From contig NZ_VISR01000013.1 of NCBI RefSeq assembly GCF_007827595.1, positions 62,001-126,000 of the forward strand: a stretch of DNA of 64,000 nt. Direction: 5' to 3'. Numbering within the stretch: position 1 is the stretch's first letter; each line of letters begins with the position of its first letter. The notes beneath the pieces were generated by a model, which did not search any database, was not told the origin of the DNA, and saw nothing but the letters and a program-made list of their open reading frames with translations. This DNA comes from Streptomyces sp. BK340. Lineage in GTDB: Bacteria; Actinomycetota; Actinomycetes; Streptomycetales; Streptomycetaceae. Position numbers and translations under genes: made by a program. This document shows positions 9,257 through 16,904 of the stretch, one piece after another.

Positions 9257-11094
9257 TGAGCTTTCTCTACCCTCGACTCCTCGCCGAACAAGCAAGACCT
9301 CTCTTCGAGGAGTGCCGTCACCTCACGCCGGCCGACCTGTCCCGACGCGTCGCCCTCACCCACGACTCCGCGGTGTACGTGGCCACGGGCGGTGACCGGG
9401 TCCCCTCCGCTCAGCTCCGTGAAATGCGGGAAGGCGTGTTGGAGCTCGCGAAGCGTGCCGGTTTCCCCGACGACTCCGACCGTGCGCGCAATGCCGAGTT
9501 CGACCTGCGGCTGGCCGCGCTGCTGCACTCCGAGATGGGCATGGTGCCCGCCGAAGCCGCATCCAGAGACGTCTGGGCCTTCTTGGCTCTCGTCGTCCTT
9601 CCTGATGTTGCGTTCTGGCGCTATCCGCAGCCTCCCAAGGACCGGGTCCTCGGCACTGACCTCACGCGGCACGTGTTTGGGCGTCTCTGGTGGCGGGCAC
9701 AGCTCGTGCGGGCGCCCGAGGAGTCGGAGCCGTACCGCGCTCTCGAGATCCTCGGTGAGGCCGCGTTCGACCAGATTTACGCGCGCCGCGCCGCGCTGGG
9801 TGGAAGCCCTCACTTGGTGAGGGCGATCCTGCGGGTGTGGAAAGATCTCGATCTGACCGGTCTGAACGAGCGCGAAACCCTCCGTGACTTCCTCAAGCGT
9901 CTGCTCCGACTCGCCCCGTTCGTGCTGTTCGACGGCATCGCGGAGCACGCTCTCGACAGCGAGTTGCGTGCCGTGGCCCAGGAGTCGGTGGACGCCCAGC
10001 GCCCGAGACCAGCACCGAATTCGACCCAAGCCGTTTCGGATCCGGCGGCTTCCGGCGGCGCAGTCGATCCCGCTCCCATTTCTGCGTCCCCTGACCAGGT
10101 GCCCCCGCTCCCCCAAAGAACACCGCCAGCTTCCCCCGAAAGCCGACGATTCAGGTCCTTGGAGATCTGTGCGGGAGCAGGAGGCCAGGCACTCGGCCTC
10201 GAACGCGCCGGATTCGACCCGGTGCTGCTCATCGACAGCAAGGCTGATGCCTGTTTCTCGATCGACCTCAACCGACCGGCTTGGGACGTCGTGTGCATGG
10301 ACGTGGTCCAATTCAACCCGCGGATGCGCTCCGACGCCGCTGACGTCGATCTCATCAGCGGCGGACTGCCACGTGTCAAGTCGTCGGCGACGGTCGGGCG
10401 GGCAGAGGACACGGAGGAACGCCGGGTCCTCCGCTCCGCGATCAGCCTTGCGTGCGACATCGGACCGAAGGCAGTTCTCTTCGAAAACGTCCCTGATCTG
10501 GTCGACGGCCCGGAATTTGCCGCGGATCGGGCCTGGATCGACCACGAGCTGCACCAGGCTGGCTACCGCACCGGTTGGAAGATCCTGAATGCTTCCGACT
10601 TCGGCGTCCCTCAAAACCGGAAGAGCGGTTTTCTGGTCGCTCTGCGAGAGCCGTATTTCGGGCGTTTCTCATGGCCCCTGCCGAATGACGAACCACCGCC
10701 CACGGTGGGAGAGGCCCTCGGCGCTTCCATGTCTGCCGGAGGTTGGCCCGGCGCCGAGCGTTGGATCAAGAAAGCCGACCGGATCGCCCCGGCCCTCGTC
10801 GGGGGCTCCGACCGCAGAGGTGGAGCCGACCTCGGTCCGACGGGCAGCAAGAAGGCGTGGGCCGCACTCGGAGTCAACGGCAACAGCCTCGGGGACGAGC
10901 CTCCGGGAGCCGACTTCCCCTTGGATGAACTGCCCAAGCTGACCGTGGAACAGGCGGCGACGATCCAGGCCTTCCCGGATGGTTGGAAGCTCTTCGGCGG
11001 CAAGACGTCCAGGTATCGTCAAGTGGGCCACGCGATGCCACCTCCATTGGCAGCCGCTCTCGGCCACGCCCTCGCAACCGCACTCCGAAGCTAA
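9253..11094 (+). CDS. Degenerate cytosine-5 methyltransferase with N-terminal extra domain (DUF6339-like)
   Basis: A 613-residue two-part protein. Residues 1 to about 245 are a helical domain resembling the DUF6339 family; a Pro/Ser/Ala linker (about 245-298) leads to a cytosine-5 methyltransferase fold. AdoMet motif I (RSLEICAGAGGQALGLE, about 300) and motif VI (LFENV, Glu411) are intact. Motif IV, normally GGxPCxxxS, reads GGLPRVKSS, so Arg374 replaces the catalytic cysteine. Motif VIII reads QNRKS instead of QxRxR. The late region VGHAMPPPLAAALG is present. The protein should therefore bind DNA and perhaps AdoMet but not methylate. The ATG at 9253 overlaps the upstream stop. The intact paralogue lies 9 nt downstream. 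Confidence 0.85.
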   Translation: MMSFLYPRLLAEQARPLFEECRHLTPADLSRRVALTHDSAVYVATGGDRVPSAQLREMREGVLELAKRAGFPDDSDRARNAEFDLRLAALLHSEMGMVPAEAASRDVWAFLALVVLPDVAFWRYPQPPKDRVLGTDLTRHVFGRLWWRAQLVRAPEESEPYRALEILGEAAFDQIYARRAALGGSPHLVRAILRVWKDLDLTGLNERETLRDFLKRLLRLAPFVLFDGIAEHALDSELRAVAQESVDAQRPRPAPNSTQAVSDPAASGGAVDPAPISASPDQVPPLPQRTPPASPESRRFRSLEICAGAGGQALGLERAGFDPVLLIDSKADACFSIDLNRPAWDVVCMDVVQFNPRMRSDAADVDLISGGLPRVKSSATVGRAEDTEERRVLRSAISLACDIGPKAVLFENVPDLVDGPEFAADRAWIDHELHQAGYRTGWKILNASDFGVPQNRKSGFLVALREPYFGRFSWPLPNDEPPPTVGEALGASMSAGGWPGAERWIKKADRIAPALVGGSDRRGGADLGPTGSKKAWAALGVNGNSLGDEPPGADFPLDELPKLTVEQAATIQAFPDGWKLFGGKTSRYRQVGHAMPPPLAAALGHALATALRS

Positions 11095-11103
11095 GATCGG
11101 CCT

Positions 11104-12450
11104 ATGCTCACGCCCCGTTCCGTCACCCCCGAACCCATCACCGTCGTCGATCTGTTCAGCGGCTGCGGGGGCTTCACTCAGGGGTTCCACGAGTTCCGCC
11201 CCGCCGGGAAGTGCGATGGCGGGCCGATCTTTCACAGCCTCGCCGCCGTCGAACACAACCGTGCCGCGGCGGCCACGTACGCGGTGAACTTCGGGGAGCT
11301 CCGGAAGGACGGTCGGGTGCCGGCGGCTCGGGTGCATGTCGGCGACATCGAGGCCTGGAGGCCGACCCCGGAGGCGCTCCACGCGGACGTCGTCGTCGGG
11401 GGTCCTCCGTGCCAGGGCTTCTCGGCCTTGAACCGCGCGAAAAAGGGCACCGAACGCAACCGCCTCTGGGAGGAGTACGTTCGCATTGTGGCGGAAATCC
11501 GCCCCAAGGTCTTCGTCATCGAAAATGTGGACCGCTTCCTGAAGTCGGACGAATTTCGGAATCTCCTCAACGAGGTGAAGAAGGGGGGCAAGCTCGCCGA
11601 ATACCGACTCGTCGATCCCCCCGGCCATGAGCCCACCGACTCCGAGGAGGAGAAGAACAAGCGCTACCTCCTCAACGCTGCGGACTACGGTGCCGCGCAG
11701 GCTCGCCGCAGAGCCATCGTCATAGGCGTTCGGCGCGATGTTGAAAACGGCCGCACGATGACATACCCCATCAAGTCGCACTTCCGTCGCCCGAAAAACG
11801 GATCCACGCCGGCCAATCGACCGATCGACGGTGTCGACGCGGGGATTTCGTACTGGGAGACCGTGGACGACATCTTCCGTGAATCCTCCAAGCGCGCACT
11901 TGGAGAACTGCCGAACATGAAGAAGTTCGTGCCCGAGTTGAAGACCGAGCTGCCCGGCATCTTCAACACCGAAGACCTTCACTTCGGCCGGAATCCGGAG
12001 ACGATCTCTCTGGCCCGATACGGCGCCATCCCTGCCGGTGGGAACCGCAAGCACCTCAGTGGCCGGTGGTACACCCAGGACGAATTCGGCGAGTTCAAGT
12101 ACTTCAACACATCGAATCCTCCTGGCGTGAGGACTCCAGTCGGATACCTCTCGACCGAAAGTTGGGACAAGCACAACTCCGGAACCGGCGACGTCATGGG
12201 CAGGCTCCGCCTCGGCGAACCGTCGGTGACCATCCGCACCGAGTTCTTCAAGCCCGAGAAGGGTCGCTACCTCCACCCGCAAGAAGATCGCCCCATCACA
12301 CACTTCGAGGCGGCTCGCATCCAGGGGTTCCCGATGGACTTTCGCTGGTGTGGCACGAAGACAGAAATTGCCACCCAGATCGGGAATGCGGTTCCGATTC
12401 CACTGGGGAAGGCCATCGCGGCGGCAATTCACTCCTACCTGCGCGACTGA
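11104..12450 (+). CDS. DNA (cytosine-5-)-methyltransferase
   Basis: A 448-residue C5 methyltransferase with a full set of catalytic motifs: motif I VVDLFSGCGGFTQGF (14-28), motif IV GGPPCQGFS (99-107, catalytic Cys103), motif VI FVIENV (Glu140), motif VIII QARRR, and late motif IATQIGNAVPIPLG. It transfers a methyl group from AdoMet to cytosine in a target that cannot be read from sequence. The target-recognition region lies roughly between residues 200 and 370 and is not a type I specificity subunit. Ending the operon, it would protect host DNA from the island's nuclease, and its 5-methylcytosines would create the mismatches Vsr repairs. The 9-nt gap from the previous stop suggests transcription in the same message. 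Confidence 0.93.
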   Translation: MLTPRSVTPEPITVVDLFSGCGGFTQGFHEFRPAGKCDGGPIFHSLAAVEHNRAAAATYAVNFGELRKDGRVPAARVHVGDIEAWRPTPEALHADVVVGGPPCQGFSALNRAKKGTERNRLWEEYVRIVAEIRPKVFVIENVDRFLKSDEFRNLLNEVKKGGKLAEYRLVDPPGHEPTDSEEEKNKRYLLNAADYGAAQARRRAIVIGVRRDVENGRTMTYPIKSHFRRPKNGSTPANRPIDGVDAGISYWETVDDIFRESSKRALGELPNMKKFVPELKTELPGIFNTEDLHFGRNPETISLARYGAIPAGGNRKHLSGRWYTQDEFGEFKYFNTSNPPGVRTPVGYLSTESWDKHNSGTGDVMGRLRLGEPSVTIRTEFFKPEKGRYLHPQEDRPITHFEAARIQGFPMDFRWCGTKTEIATQIGNAVPIPLGKAIAAAIHSYLRD

Positions 12451-12622
12451 ATCGGGTGGCCTGAGTACGGAGAGCCTACTCACCCAACGTTCGGCCCGCT
12501 GTCTCAACGCTTCATGGAAGCTCCCGTTGCTGGCGGGCAGAGTGCGCATGCAACGCACGCCTCATCTCGATCCAGGGTCCGCCGTCGCACACCTGCGCCA
12601 GCACGGCGAGCAGTGGCCTGTC

Positions 12623-12654
12623 GCCCTGATGCAGGGATGGCCCTGCATCAGGGC
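12623..12654. terminator. Perfect 14-bp hairpin between convergent genes
   Basis: GCCCTGATGCAGGG (12623-12636) and its exact complement (12641-12654) flank a 4-nt loop. It lies between the methyltransferase and the convergent ATPase gene, so it probably ends transcription from both sides. No T-tract is present, as is usual in this genome. The rest of 12451-12716 shows no convincing gene. Confidence 0.7.
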
Positions 12655-12716
12655 AGGGGTACCGGACGGCCCTGCACGATGCACTTCTGCTCGCCACGTA
12701 CGGCGACGCCGTAATC

Positions 12717-13346
12717 TCAGCTGTTCAGTTGAGCGTCGTAGCGTGTCTGAGCACGATCCAAAGCCTCGTCCGCGTCGCAGCCGTGCGCGCGGAGCCAATG
12801 AAGAAAGTCCGTGATGGCCGTGATCACCGACTCCTCGGCCACAGCCCTCCCCAGCTTCCCGGCACCGGGCCGGAGGGGCGGTTTCGCACCTGCGTAGAAC
12901 TCCAACAGGGCCTCGGCCCGCTGCACGCCGGGGCCCTCTACGTGGCCGTTCGGTGACGTGAGACCGGTTGCCAGCTCACACCACGTGACCTTCCGGTCGA
13001 GGCGGAGCTGCACACCCCAGCGGGCGGCGATCGCGTCGACGAGGGCCATGCCTCGCCCGCCCTCCGAGTCCAGGTCTGGGTCGAGGAGGGTGGGCAGAAC
13101 GCGCGTATCGGGATCGTGGACCTCGATGCGCAGGTGCACCCCGTTCATCGAAACCGCGAGTGTGGCCGGGGTGCCAAGGCCGACGTGCGTGATGATGTTG
13201 GACGCCAACTCGCTCACGCAGAGCTGAGCTTCGTCGGTGACTTCGTGCAAACCCCAGATGCCCAGGTGCAGCCGCAAGGCCCGTCGTAAGACGGCCACTT
13301 CCGTCGGCTCGGCGGTGAAGGCGAGATCCCATGGTTTGCGCGTCAT
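12717..13346 (-). CDS. RsbW/SpoIIAB-like ATP-binding protein (possible anti-sigma factor)
   Basis: A 209-residue protein with a HATPase_c_2 type domain: ELASNIITH as the Asn-containing N box, then VHDPDTRVLP and EGGRGMALVDAIAARWGV as the glycine boxes. Such small stand-alone ATPases are abundant in Streptomyces; some bind and inhibit sigma factors, and many sit next to Xre-DUF397 gene pairs, as here. The C-terminal 70 residues are an added helical tail. The ATG at 13346 has a GGAAG ribosome site; an upstream start would add 19 residues without one. It diverges from the Xre regulator at 13562. No sigma factor or anti-anti-sigma gene lies beside it, so its target is unknown. Confidence 0.82.
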   Translation of the reverse strand: MTRKPWDLAFTAEPTEVAVLRRALRLHLGIWGLHEVTDEAQLCVSELASNIITHVGLGTPATLAVSMNGVHLRIEVHDPDTRVLPTLLDPDLDSEGGRGMALVDAIAARWGVQLRLDRKVTWCELATGLTSPNGHVEGPGVQRAEALLEFYAGAKPPLRPGAGKLGRAVAEESVITAITDFLHWLRAHGCDADEALDRAQTRYDAQLNS

Positions 13347-13561
13347 GCACGCTTCCTGCCCCACGAAAACCCCTCTCGTCGCAGGCGACACCCCATGAAC
13401 CACATAGCGTCACAGGGGATCACGATGAGTTGCGTCGCCATCAGAGTGCGACGAGCGGATCCCTTCATGCAATGTGCACGACGGGATTCCCACTTCCGAG
13501 TGATTGGCAAGCCCACCCCTTGGCGCGAGACTGAACGCCCGCTAGTCGAAACGGGGTTGAT

Positions 13562-14410
13562 ATGGCCGGATCACCCACGGCACGCCGACGCCGCCTCTCT
13601 ATCGAACTGAAGAAGCTTCGTGAGCAGAGCACGCTGACCTGCGCCCAGGTCGGCCAGGCTCTGGACTGGAGCGGCTCCAAGGTCAACCGCATGGAGACGG
13701 GCAGCGGCCGGGTGCAGCCCTCGGACATCGATGCCCTGTGCCGGTTCTACGGCACCGGCGACGAGCTGCGCGAGTTTCTCAAGTCGCTGGCCCGCCAGGC
13801 CAAGGTGCGGGGCTGGTGGCAGGTCCACGGCTCAGGTGTTCCGGAGTGGTTCAACATCTACATCGGCCTGGAACAGGACGCGTCGAGCTTCCGCCAGTAC
13901 CAGTGCGAGTTGGTGCCCGGCCTCATGCAGACCCACGCCTACGCCTCCGAGATCCACAAGACCGGTGCGCACATGTCCGCCGAGGACATCGACAGGGCGG
14001 TTCGAGTACGCATGGAGCGTCAAGCCATGCTGACGCGGCCCGATGCGCCAGAAGCCTGGTTCATCGTGAACGAAGGCGCTCTGCGCAATGTCATCGGAGA
14101 TCGTGGGCTGATGCGGGAGCAGACCGAACGCATCCTGGACACAGCCAAGTTGCCCACCGTGACCCTGCAGGTCCTCCCCTTCGACTCGGGCACCTATCCG
14201 GCCACGGGCTCCTTCACCATGCTGGGCTTTCCTGCCCTGGAGGATCCGGACATCGTCTACCGGGACGGCATCACTGATGCTGTCTACTTGGAGGGCGAGC
14301 ATCATGTTCGTGAGTACACCCGGGCTTTCGACGGCCTCCGGGCTGCCGCCTTGAGCCCTCAGCGTTCGGCCCAACTCATCGAAACGGTCTTGAAGGGATA
14401 CGCAAGTTGA
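13562..14410 (+). CDS. Xre-family regulator with DUF5753 domain
   Basis: A 282-residue DNA-binding regulator. Residues 10-70 form a helix-turn-helix (TCAQVGQALDWSGSKVNRMETG), and the rest is the DUF5753 domain typical of Streptomyces Xre proteins (YQCELVPGLMQTHAYA is the usual start of its core). The family includes the regulators of Xre-DUF397 pairs that affect antibiotic production and development. It overlaps the next gene, a DUF397 protein, as TTGA, so the two are translated together. It diverges from the RsbW-like ATPase gene across a 215-nt spacer that should hold both promoters. No sensing ligand can be read from the sequence. Confidence 0.92.
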   Translation: MAGSPTARRRRLSIELKKLREQSTLTCAQVGQALDWSGSKVNRMETGSGRVQPSDIDALCRFYGTGDELREFLKSLARQAKVRGWWQVHGSGVPEWFNIYIGLEQDASSFRQYQCELVPGLMQTHAYASEIHKTGAHMSAEDIDRAVRVRMERQAMLTRPDAPEAWFIVNEGALRNVIGDRGLMREQTERILDTAKLPTVTLQVLPFDSGTYPATGSFTMLGFPALEDPDIVYRDGITDAVYLEGEHHVREYTRAFDGLRAAALSPQRSAQLIETVLKGYAS

Positions 14411-14619
14411 CCATTGCAGCCCCGGATGGGAGCAGCCGACCGGTGTGGCGCACGTCGTCGTACAGCAACGGTGCCGGAGGGGAGTGCGTCCAGTGCGCGC
14501 TGGCGGATGATCAGGCCCAGGTGCGAGACTCGAAGAGTGCAGACGGACCTGAGATCACCGTCGGCAGCGGGGCTTGGCTCTCCTTCATACGTTCCGTGAA
14601 GCACGGCGCCGAAGGCTGA
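14407..14619 (+). CDS. DUF397 domain protein
   Basis: A 70-residue DUF397 protein (WRTSSYSNGAGGECVQCA ... VRDSKSADGPEITV ... WLSFI), the usual small partner of an Xre/DUF5753 regulator in actinomycetes. The start is a TTG overlapping the regulator's stop (TTGA). The pair behaves somewhat like a toxin-antitoxin arrangement in published work, but its biochemical action is unsettled. The conserved Trp-Arg-(T/K)-Ser-Ser-Tyr-Ser opening and the internal Cys residues make the family assignment firm. Confidence 0.9.
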   Translation: MTIAAPDGSSRPVWRTSSYSNGAGGECVQCALADDQAQVRDSKSADGPEITVGSGAWLSFIRSVKHGAEG

Positions 14620-15030
14620 CGGCACCTGAACGGCCACGTCCCGCCACCCCCCTGATCCGACTTGTTCCAACGAGCCGTCGGGCCGGTCGTAGTGCGGGAC
14701 CCGGTATGCCTCAACGCCCGCTGTCGCACGCTCATCGATCTGCCGCACAAGCGCCTCAGGCGAGTGGATCCGGGCCTCCAGCTCCGCTTCGATCACGGCG
14801 CTTCTCTTCTCCTTGTCACCCGGTGCTCCGCGCATCAGTAATGACGGCTTCGAAGCACACCGCAACCCCACACGATGACGCCGTCCGACGCGGCCAGCCA
14901 GTTGTGCACGCCCCTCGCCGCAGGCGAATAGCTGTCACTACTGGCAAGTTCTGGCAAGCTACTGTCCTCTGAAGCGTCTTGGGCGGCAGGCTCTGGCATA
15001 CGGATCGTCACCTACGACGGAGGTGGACCT
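14620..15030. other. 411-bp gap holding a repeated motif and a promoter region
   Basis: No gene is convincing here. A minus-strand open frame covers 14630-14871 with peptide such as EALVRQIDERATAGVEAYRVPHYDRPDG, which may be a gene remnant, but it runs on into the DUF397 gene without a stop and lacks a good ribosome site. The right end holds the motif GGCAAGTTCTGGCA at 14943-14956, about 75 nt before the next start, followed by a GGAGG ribosome site. Confidence 0.5.
14943..14956. promoter_or_regulatory. Candidate operator GGCAAGTTCTGGCA, copy 1
   Basis: This 14-nt sequence lies within CTGGCAAGTTCTGGCAAG, which is itself a direct repeat of TGGCAAG spaced 9 nt apart. The same 14 nt recur exactly at 16632-16645 upstream of the next small-gene unit. 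Its position 75 nt before the 15031 start suggests binding by one of the two Xre regulators in this cluster, which is an inference. Confidence 0.45.
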
Positions 15031-15258
15031 ATGGCCCTGCGCAAGCTCGGCAAGGACCCCGAAAGCCCGAGCGGTGGCTCGCCCACTGTGTATCTGGACG
15101 AGGAGAAGGACACCTATCTCGTGCAGGGATGGAAGGTGCTGGACGACGAGCGGCTCGGCCAGATGGACATCCCCGGCCACGAGTCCGTGGTGGAGATCCC
15201 GCGACGCATGGTCCAGTTCTTCTTGGAGGTACAGCGTGACCACGGTTCCGACGTTTGA
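15031..15258 (+). CDS. Small conserved-type protein beside DUF6879
   Basis: A 75-residue acidic protein (VYLDEEKDTYLVQGWKVLDDE ... IPRRMVQFFLEVQ) with a strong GGAGGTGG ribosome site. I recognise the pattern as a frequent Streptomyces companion of DUF6879 genes but know no function. It overlaps the DUF6879 gene by 23 nt in another frame, which implies coupled translation. No cysteine, membrane segment or helix-turn-helix is present. It is probably a regulatory partner of the Xre cluster, by context only. Confidence 0.75.
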   Translation: MALRKLGKDPESPSGGSPTVYLDEEKDTYLVQGWKVLDDERLGQMDIPGHESVVEIPRRMVQFFLEVQRDHGSDV

Positions 15259-15748
15259 GGAACTGTTCCGCGACTGCCGCGAATCAGCAGTCCATCTGGA
15301 GATGCGGGACGCCTACATGAAGTCGGATCCGGCGTACATCGCCTGGGCCGCCGGCGCGGTGATCAACCCCGCTGAGAGGTGGGCTGACTGGCTCGCACTG
15401 GTCACCGAGGCGACGAGGCGAGGAGTGGAGGTCCGCCGCGCCCGCGTCGTGTCCGAGCCAGTGAGCAAGTACATCCGGTTCGAGCACGAGGTGACCAATG
15501 CCCTGAACATAGCGGCAGGCGAAGAAGTGCGCTGGCTGCCGCGCAGGAAGGCCACCGGCGTCGCTCTGCCCGGCAACGACTTCTGGCTGTTCGACTCGTC
15601 CCTGCTACTCGTGAACCACTTCGACGGCGAGGGTGAGTGGCTGGAGCCGTCTCTCAGCACCGATCCCCAGGAAATCAAGCTGTGCGCGAGTGCCTTTGAG
15701 GCGGTCTGGGAACTGGGAGTCCCTCACGCCGACTACCAACTCGCCTGA
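15236..15748 (+). CDS. DUF6879 family protein
   Basis: A 170-residue protein of the DUF6879 type common in Streptomyces Xre clusters. Typical features are the opening FEELFRDCRESAVHLEMRD, the central YIRFEHEVTNALNIAAGEEVRWLPR, and FWLFDSSLLLVNHFDGEGEW. The GTG start at 15236 has the ribosome site GGAGG eight bases upstream, inside the end of the preceding gene. Its function is not known. The next gene, another Xre regulator, starts 29 nt later, so the three probably share one transcript. Confidence 0.85.
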   Translation: MTTVPTFEELFRDCRESAVHLEMRDAYMKSDPAYIAWAAGAVINPAERWADWLALVTEATRRGVEVRRARVVSEPVSKYIRFEHEVTNALNIAAGEEVRWLPRRKATGVALPGNDFWLFDSSLLLVNHFDGEGEWLEPSLSTDPQEIKLCASAFEAVWELGVPHADYQLA

Positions 15749-15777
15749 TCGGCAGGGGAAGAGTTCAGCGCAACGCC

Positions 15778-16626
15778 ATGTCGTCCCCTTCCTCCAGCGT
15801 TCAGGAAGCCCGTAAGGCGCTCGGCCAACGCCTGCGTGAGATCCGGCTCGACGCCGACCTCACGGCGCGGGCGTTGGCTGCGCTTGCCGGCTGGCACGAA
15901 TCCAAGTGCTCTCGGTACGAGAGCGGGACCCGTAGTCCCTCTGAAGCCGATCTTCGGTCATGGGCACTGCACTGCGGTGTTCCCCACCTCGCTGACGATC
16001 TCGTCACGACGGCACGCGGTATCGACGGCATGTACGTCGAATGGCGGCGCATGGAGCGATCCGGGCTGCGTCGCGCGCAAGAGTCTGTGGTTCCACTCTG
16101 GGAACGCACCCGCCGTTTTCGTATTTACTCGTCCTGGCTCATCCCGGGCCCAGTGCAGACGGCCCCCTACATTGAAGCGGTGCTGACGTCGATCCGTGAT
16201 CGCCGCCAATTGGTCGATGACGTGGAAGAAGCGGTGCGCGTCCGCATTGCCAAGCAGCACGTCATCCACGAAGGCGACCACAGCTTCGCAATCGTGTTGG
16301 AGGAGGCCGCGCTTCGCTACCGCATCGGCGGCCCCGAGGTCATGGCCGGACAGCTCGGCCACCTGCTGTCCGCCGCCTCCCTCCCGTCCGTCTCGCTCGG
16401 GATCATCCCGCTGACCGCGGACCGGTCTCGCATCTGGCCCGTTGAGGGCTTCTTTCTGTACGACACCGAGGTCGCCAACGTCGAGCTGGTCTCCGCGCAC
16501 CTCACTGTGACCCAGAGCCACGAGATCGACCTGTATGCGCAGACCTTCTGTGCACTGCAGGAGTTGGCCGTCTACGGCTCGAAGGCCCGCGAGCTGATTA
16601 CCTCGGCGATCGACGCACTCAGGTGA
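15778..16626 (+). CDS. Xre-family regulator with DUF5753 domain (second copy)
   Basis: A 282-residue regulator, paralogous in layout to the one at 13562 but well diverged. The helix-turn-helix lies at about residues 14-60 (RLREIRLDADLTARALAALAGWHESKCSRYESG). The DUF5753 region follows (FRIYSSWLIPGPVQTAPYIEAVL, then EEAVRVRIAKQHVIHEG). Its expected DUF397 partner is not adjacent; the nearest is at 17325. It follows the DUF6879 gene by 29 nt. With the first regulator it is a candidate to bind the repeated GGCAAGTTCTGGCA motif that flanks this unit. Confidence 0.9.
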   Translation: MSSPSSSVQEARKALGQRLREIRLDADLTARALAALAGWHESKCSRYESGTRSPSEADLRSWALHCGVPHLADDLVTTARGIDGMYVEWRRMERSGLRRAQESVVPLWERTRRFRIYSSWLIPGPVQTAPYIEAVLTSIRDRRQLVDDVEEAVRVRIAKQHVIHEGDHSFAIVLEEAALRYRIGGPEVMAGQLGHLLSAASLPSVSLGIIPLTADRSRIWPVEGFFLYDTEVANVELVSAHLTVTQSHEIDLYAQTFCALQELAVYGSKARELITSAIDALR

Positions 16627-16631
16627 TCGTC

Positions 16632-16645
16632 GGCAAGTTCTGGCA
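16632..16645. promoter_or_regulatory. Candidate operator GGCAAGTTCTGGCA, copy 2
   Basis: An exact second copy of the 14-nt motif at 14943-14956. It starts 5 nt after the Xre stop and ends 43 nt before the next ATG. Conservation of both the sequence and the promoter-proximal position supports a shared operator; which protein binds it is unknown. Confidence 0.45.
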
Positions 16646-16688
16646 CGTTCGTTGAGGGCGCACCTGGCCGCTACCTAGCGTGATTTGC

Positions 16689-16904
16689 ATGGCGGAAACG
16701 GTGACTCCTGACGTAGGTGAGCTGGTCTACGACACCAAGCGAGACCGTGTCGGCGAGGTAGTGGACTACCAGGCGGGACGGGCCCTGCTGCGCCCCTTGG
16801 GCGGGGGGATCGAATGGGAGGCAGATCCGGACGAGCTCTGGCCGGCCGACGCCAACGAACGCTTGCGGGCACGTGTGAACGAGATGAACACGAGGCGGTT
16901 CTGA
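16689..16904 (+). CDS. Small acidic protein, unknown
   Basis: A 71-residue protein (VGELVYDTKRDRVGEVVDYQAGRALLRP ... WEADPDELWP), predicted as a small beta-barrel-like fold followed by a helix. It resembles short Streptomyces proteins of unknown role found near DUF397/Xre genes. No ribosome site precedes the ATG at 16689 or the in-frame GTG at 16680, and a TACCTAG box lies just upstream, so the message may be leaderless or nearly so. Its stop overlaps the next start as TGATG. Confidence 0.7.
   Translation: MAETVTPDVGELVYDTKRDRVGEVVDYQAGRALLRPLGGGIEWEADPDELWPADANERLRARVNEMNTRRF

Noticed and set aside
11104..12450. Type I restriction specificity (HsdS) role for the methyltransferase region
   Set aside because: No HsdM, HsdR or HsdS features are present; the enzyme is a cytosine-5 type with PCQ and ENV motifs.
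2134..12450. Prophage or transposon origin of the defence island
   Set aside because: No integrase, transposase, att-like direct repeats or structural phage genes are seen on either flank within the window.
10669..12558. A 629-codon minus-strand frame across both methyltransferases
   Set aside because: No recognisable motif, and the plus strand has full methyltransferase signatures in two separate genes.
14359..14871. Minus-strand frame opposite the DUF397 gene, possibly a separate gene
   Set aside because: The part at 14630-14871 reads somewhat like protein, but it runs on through the DUF397 gene, has no ribosome site and no family resemblance; at most a remnant.
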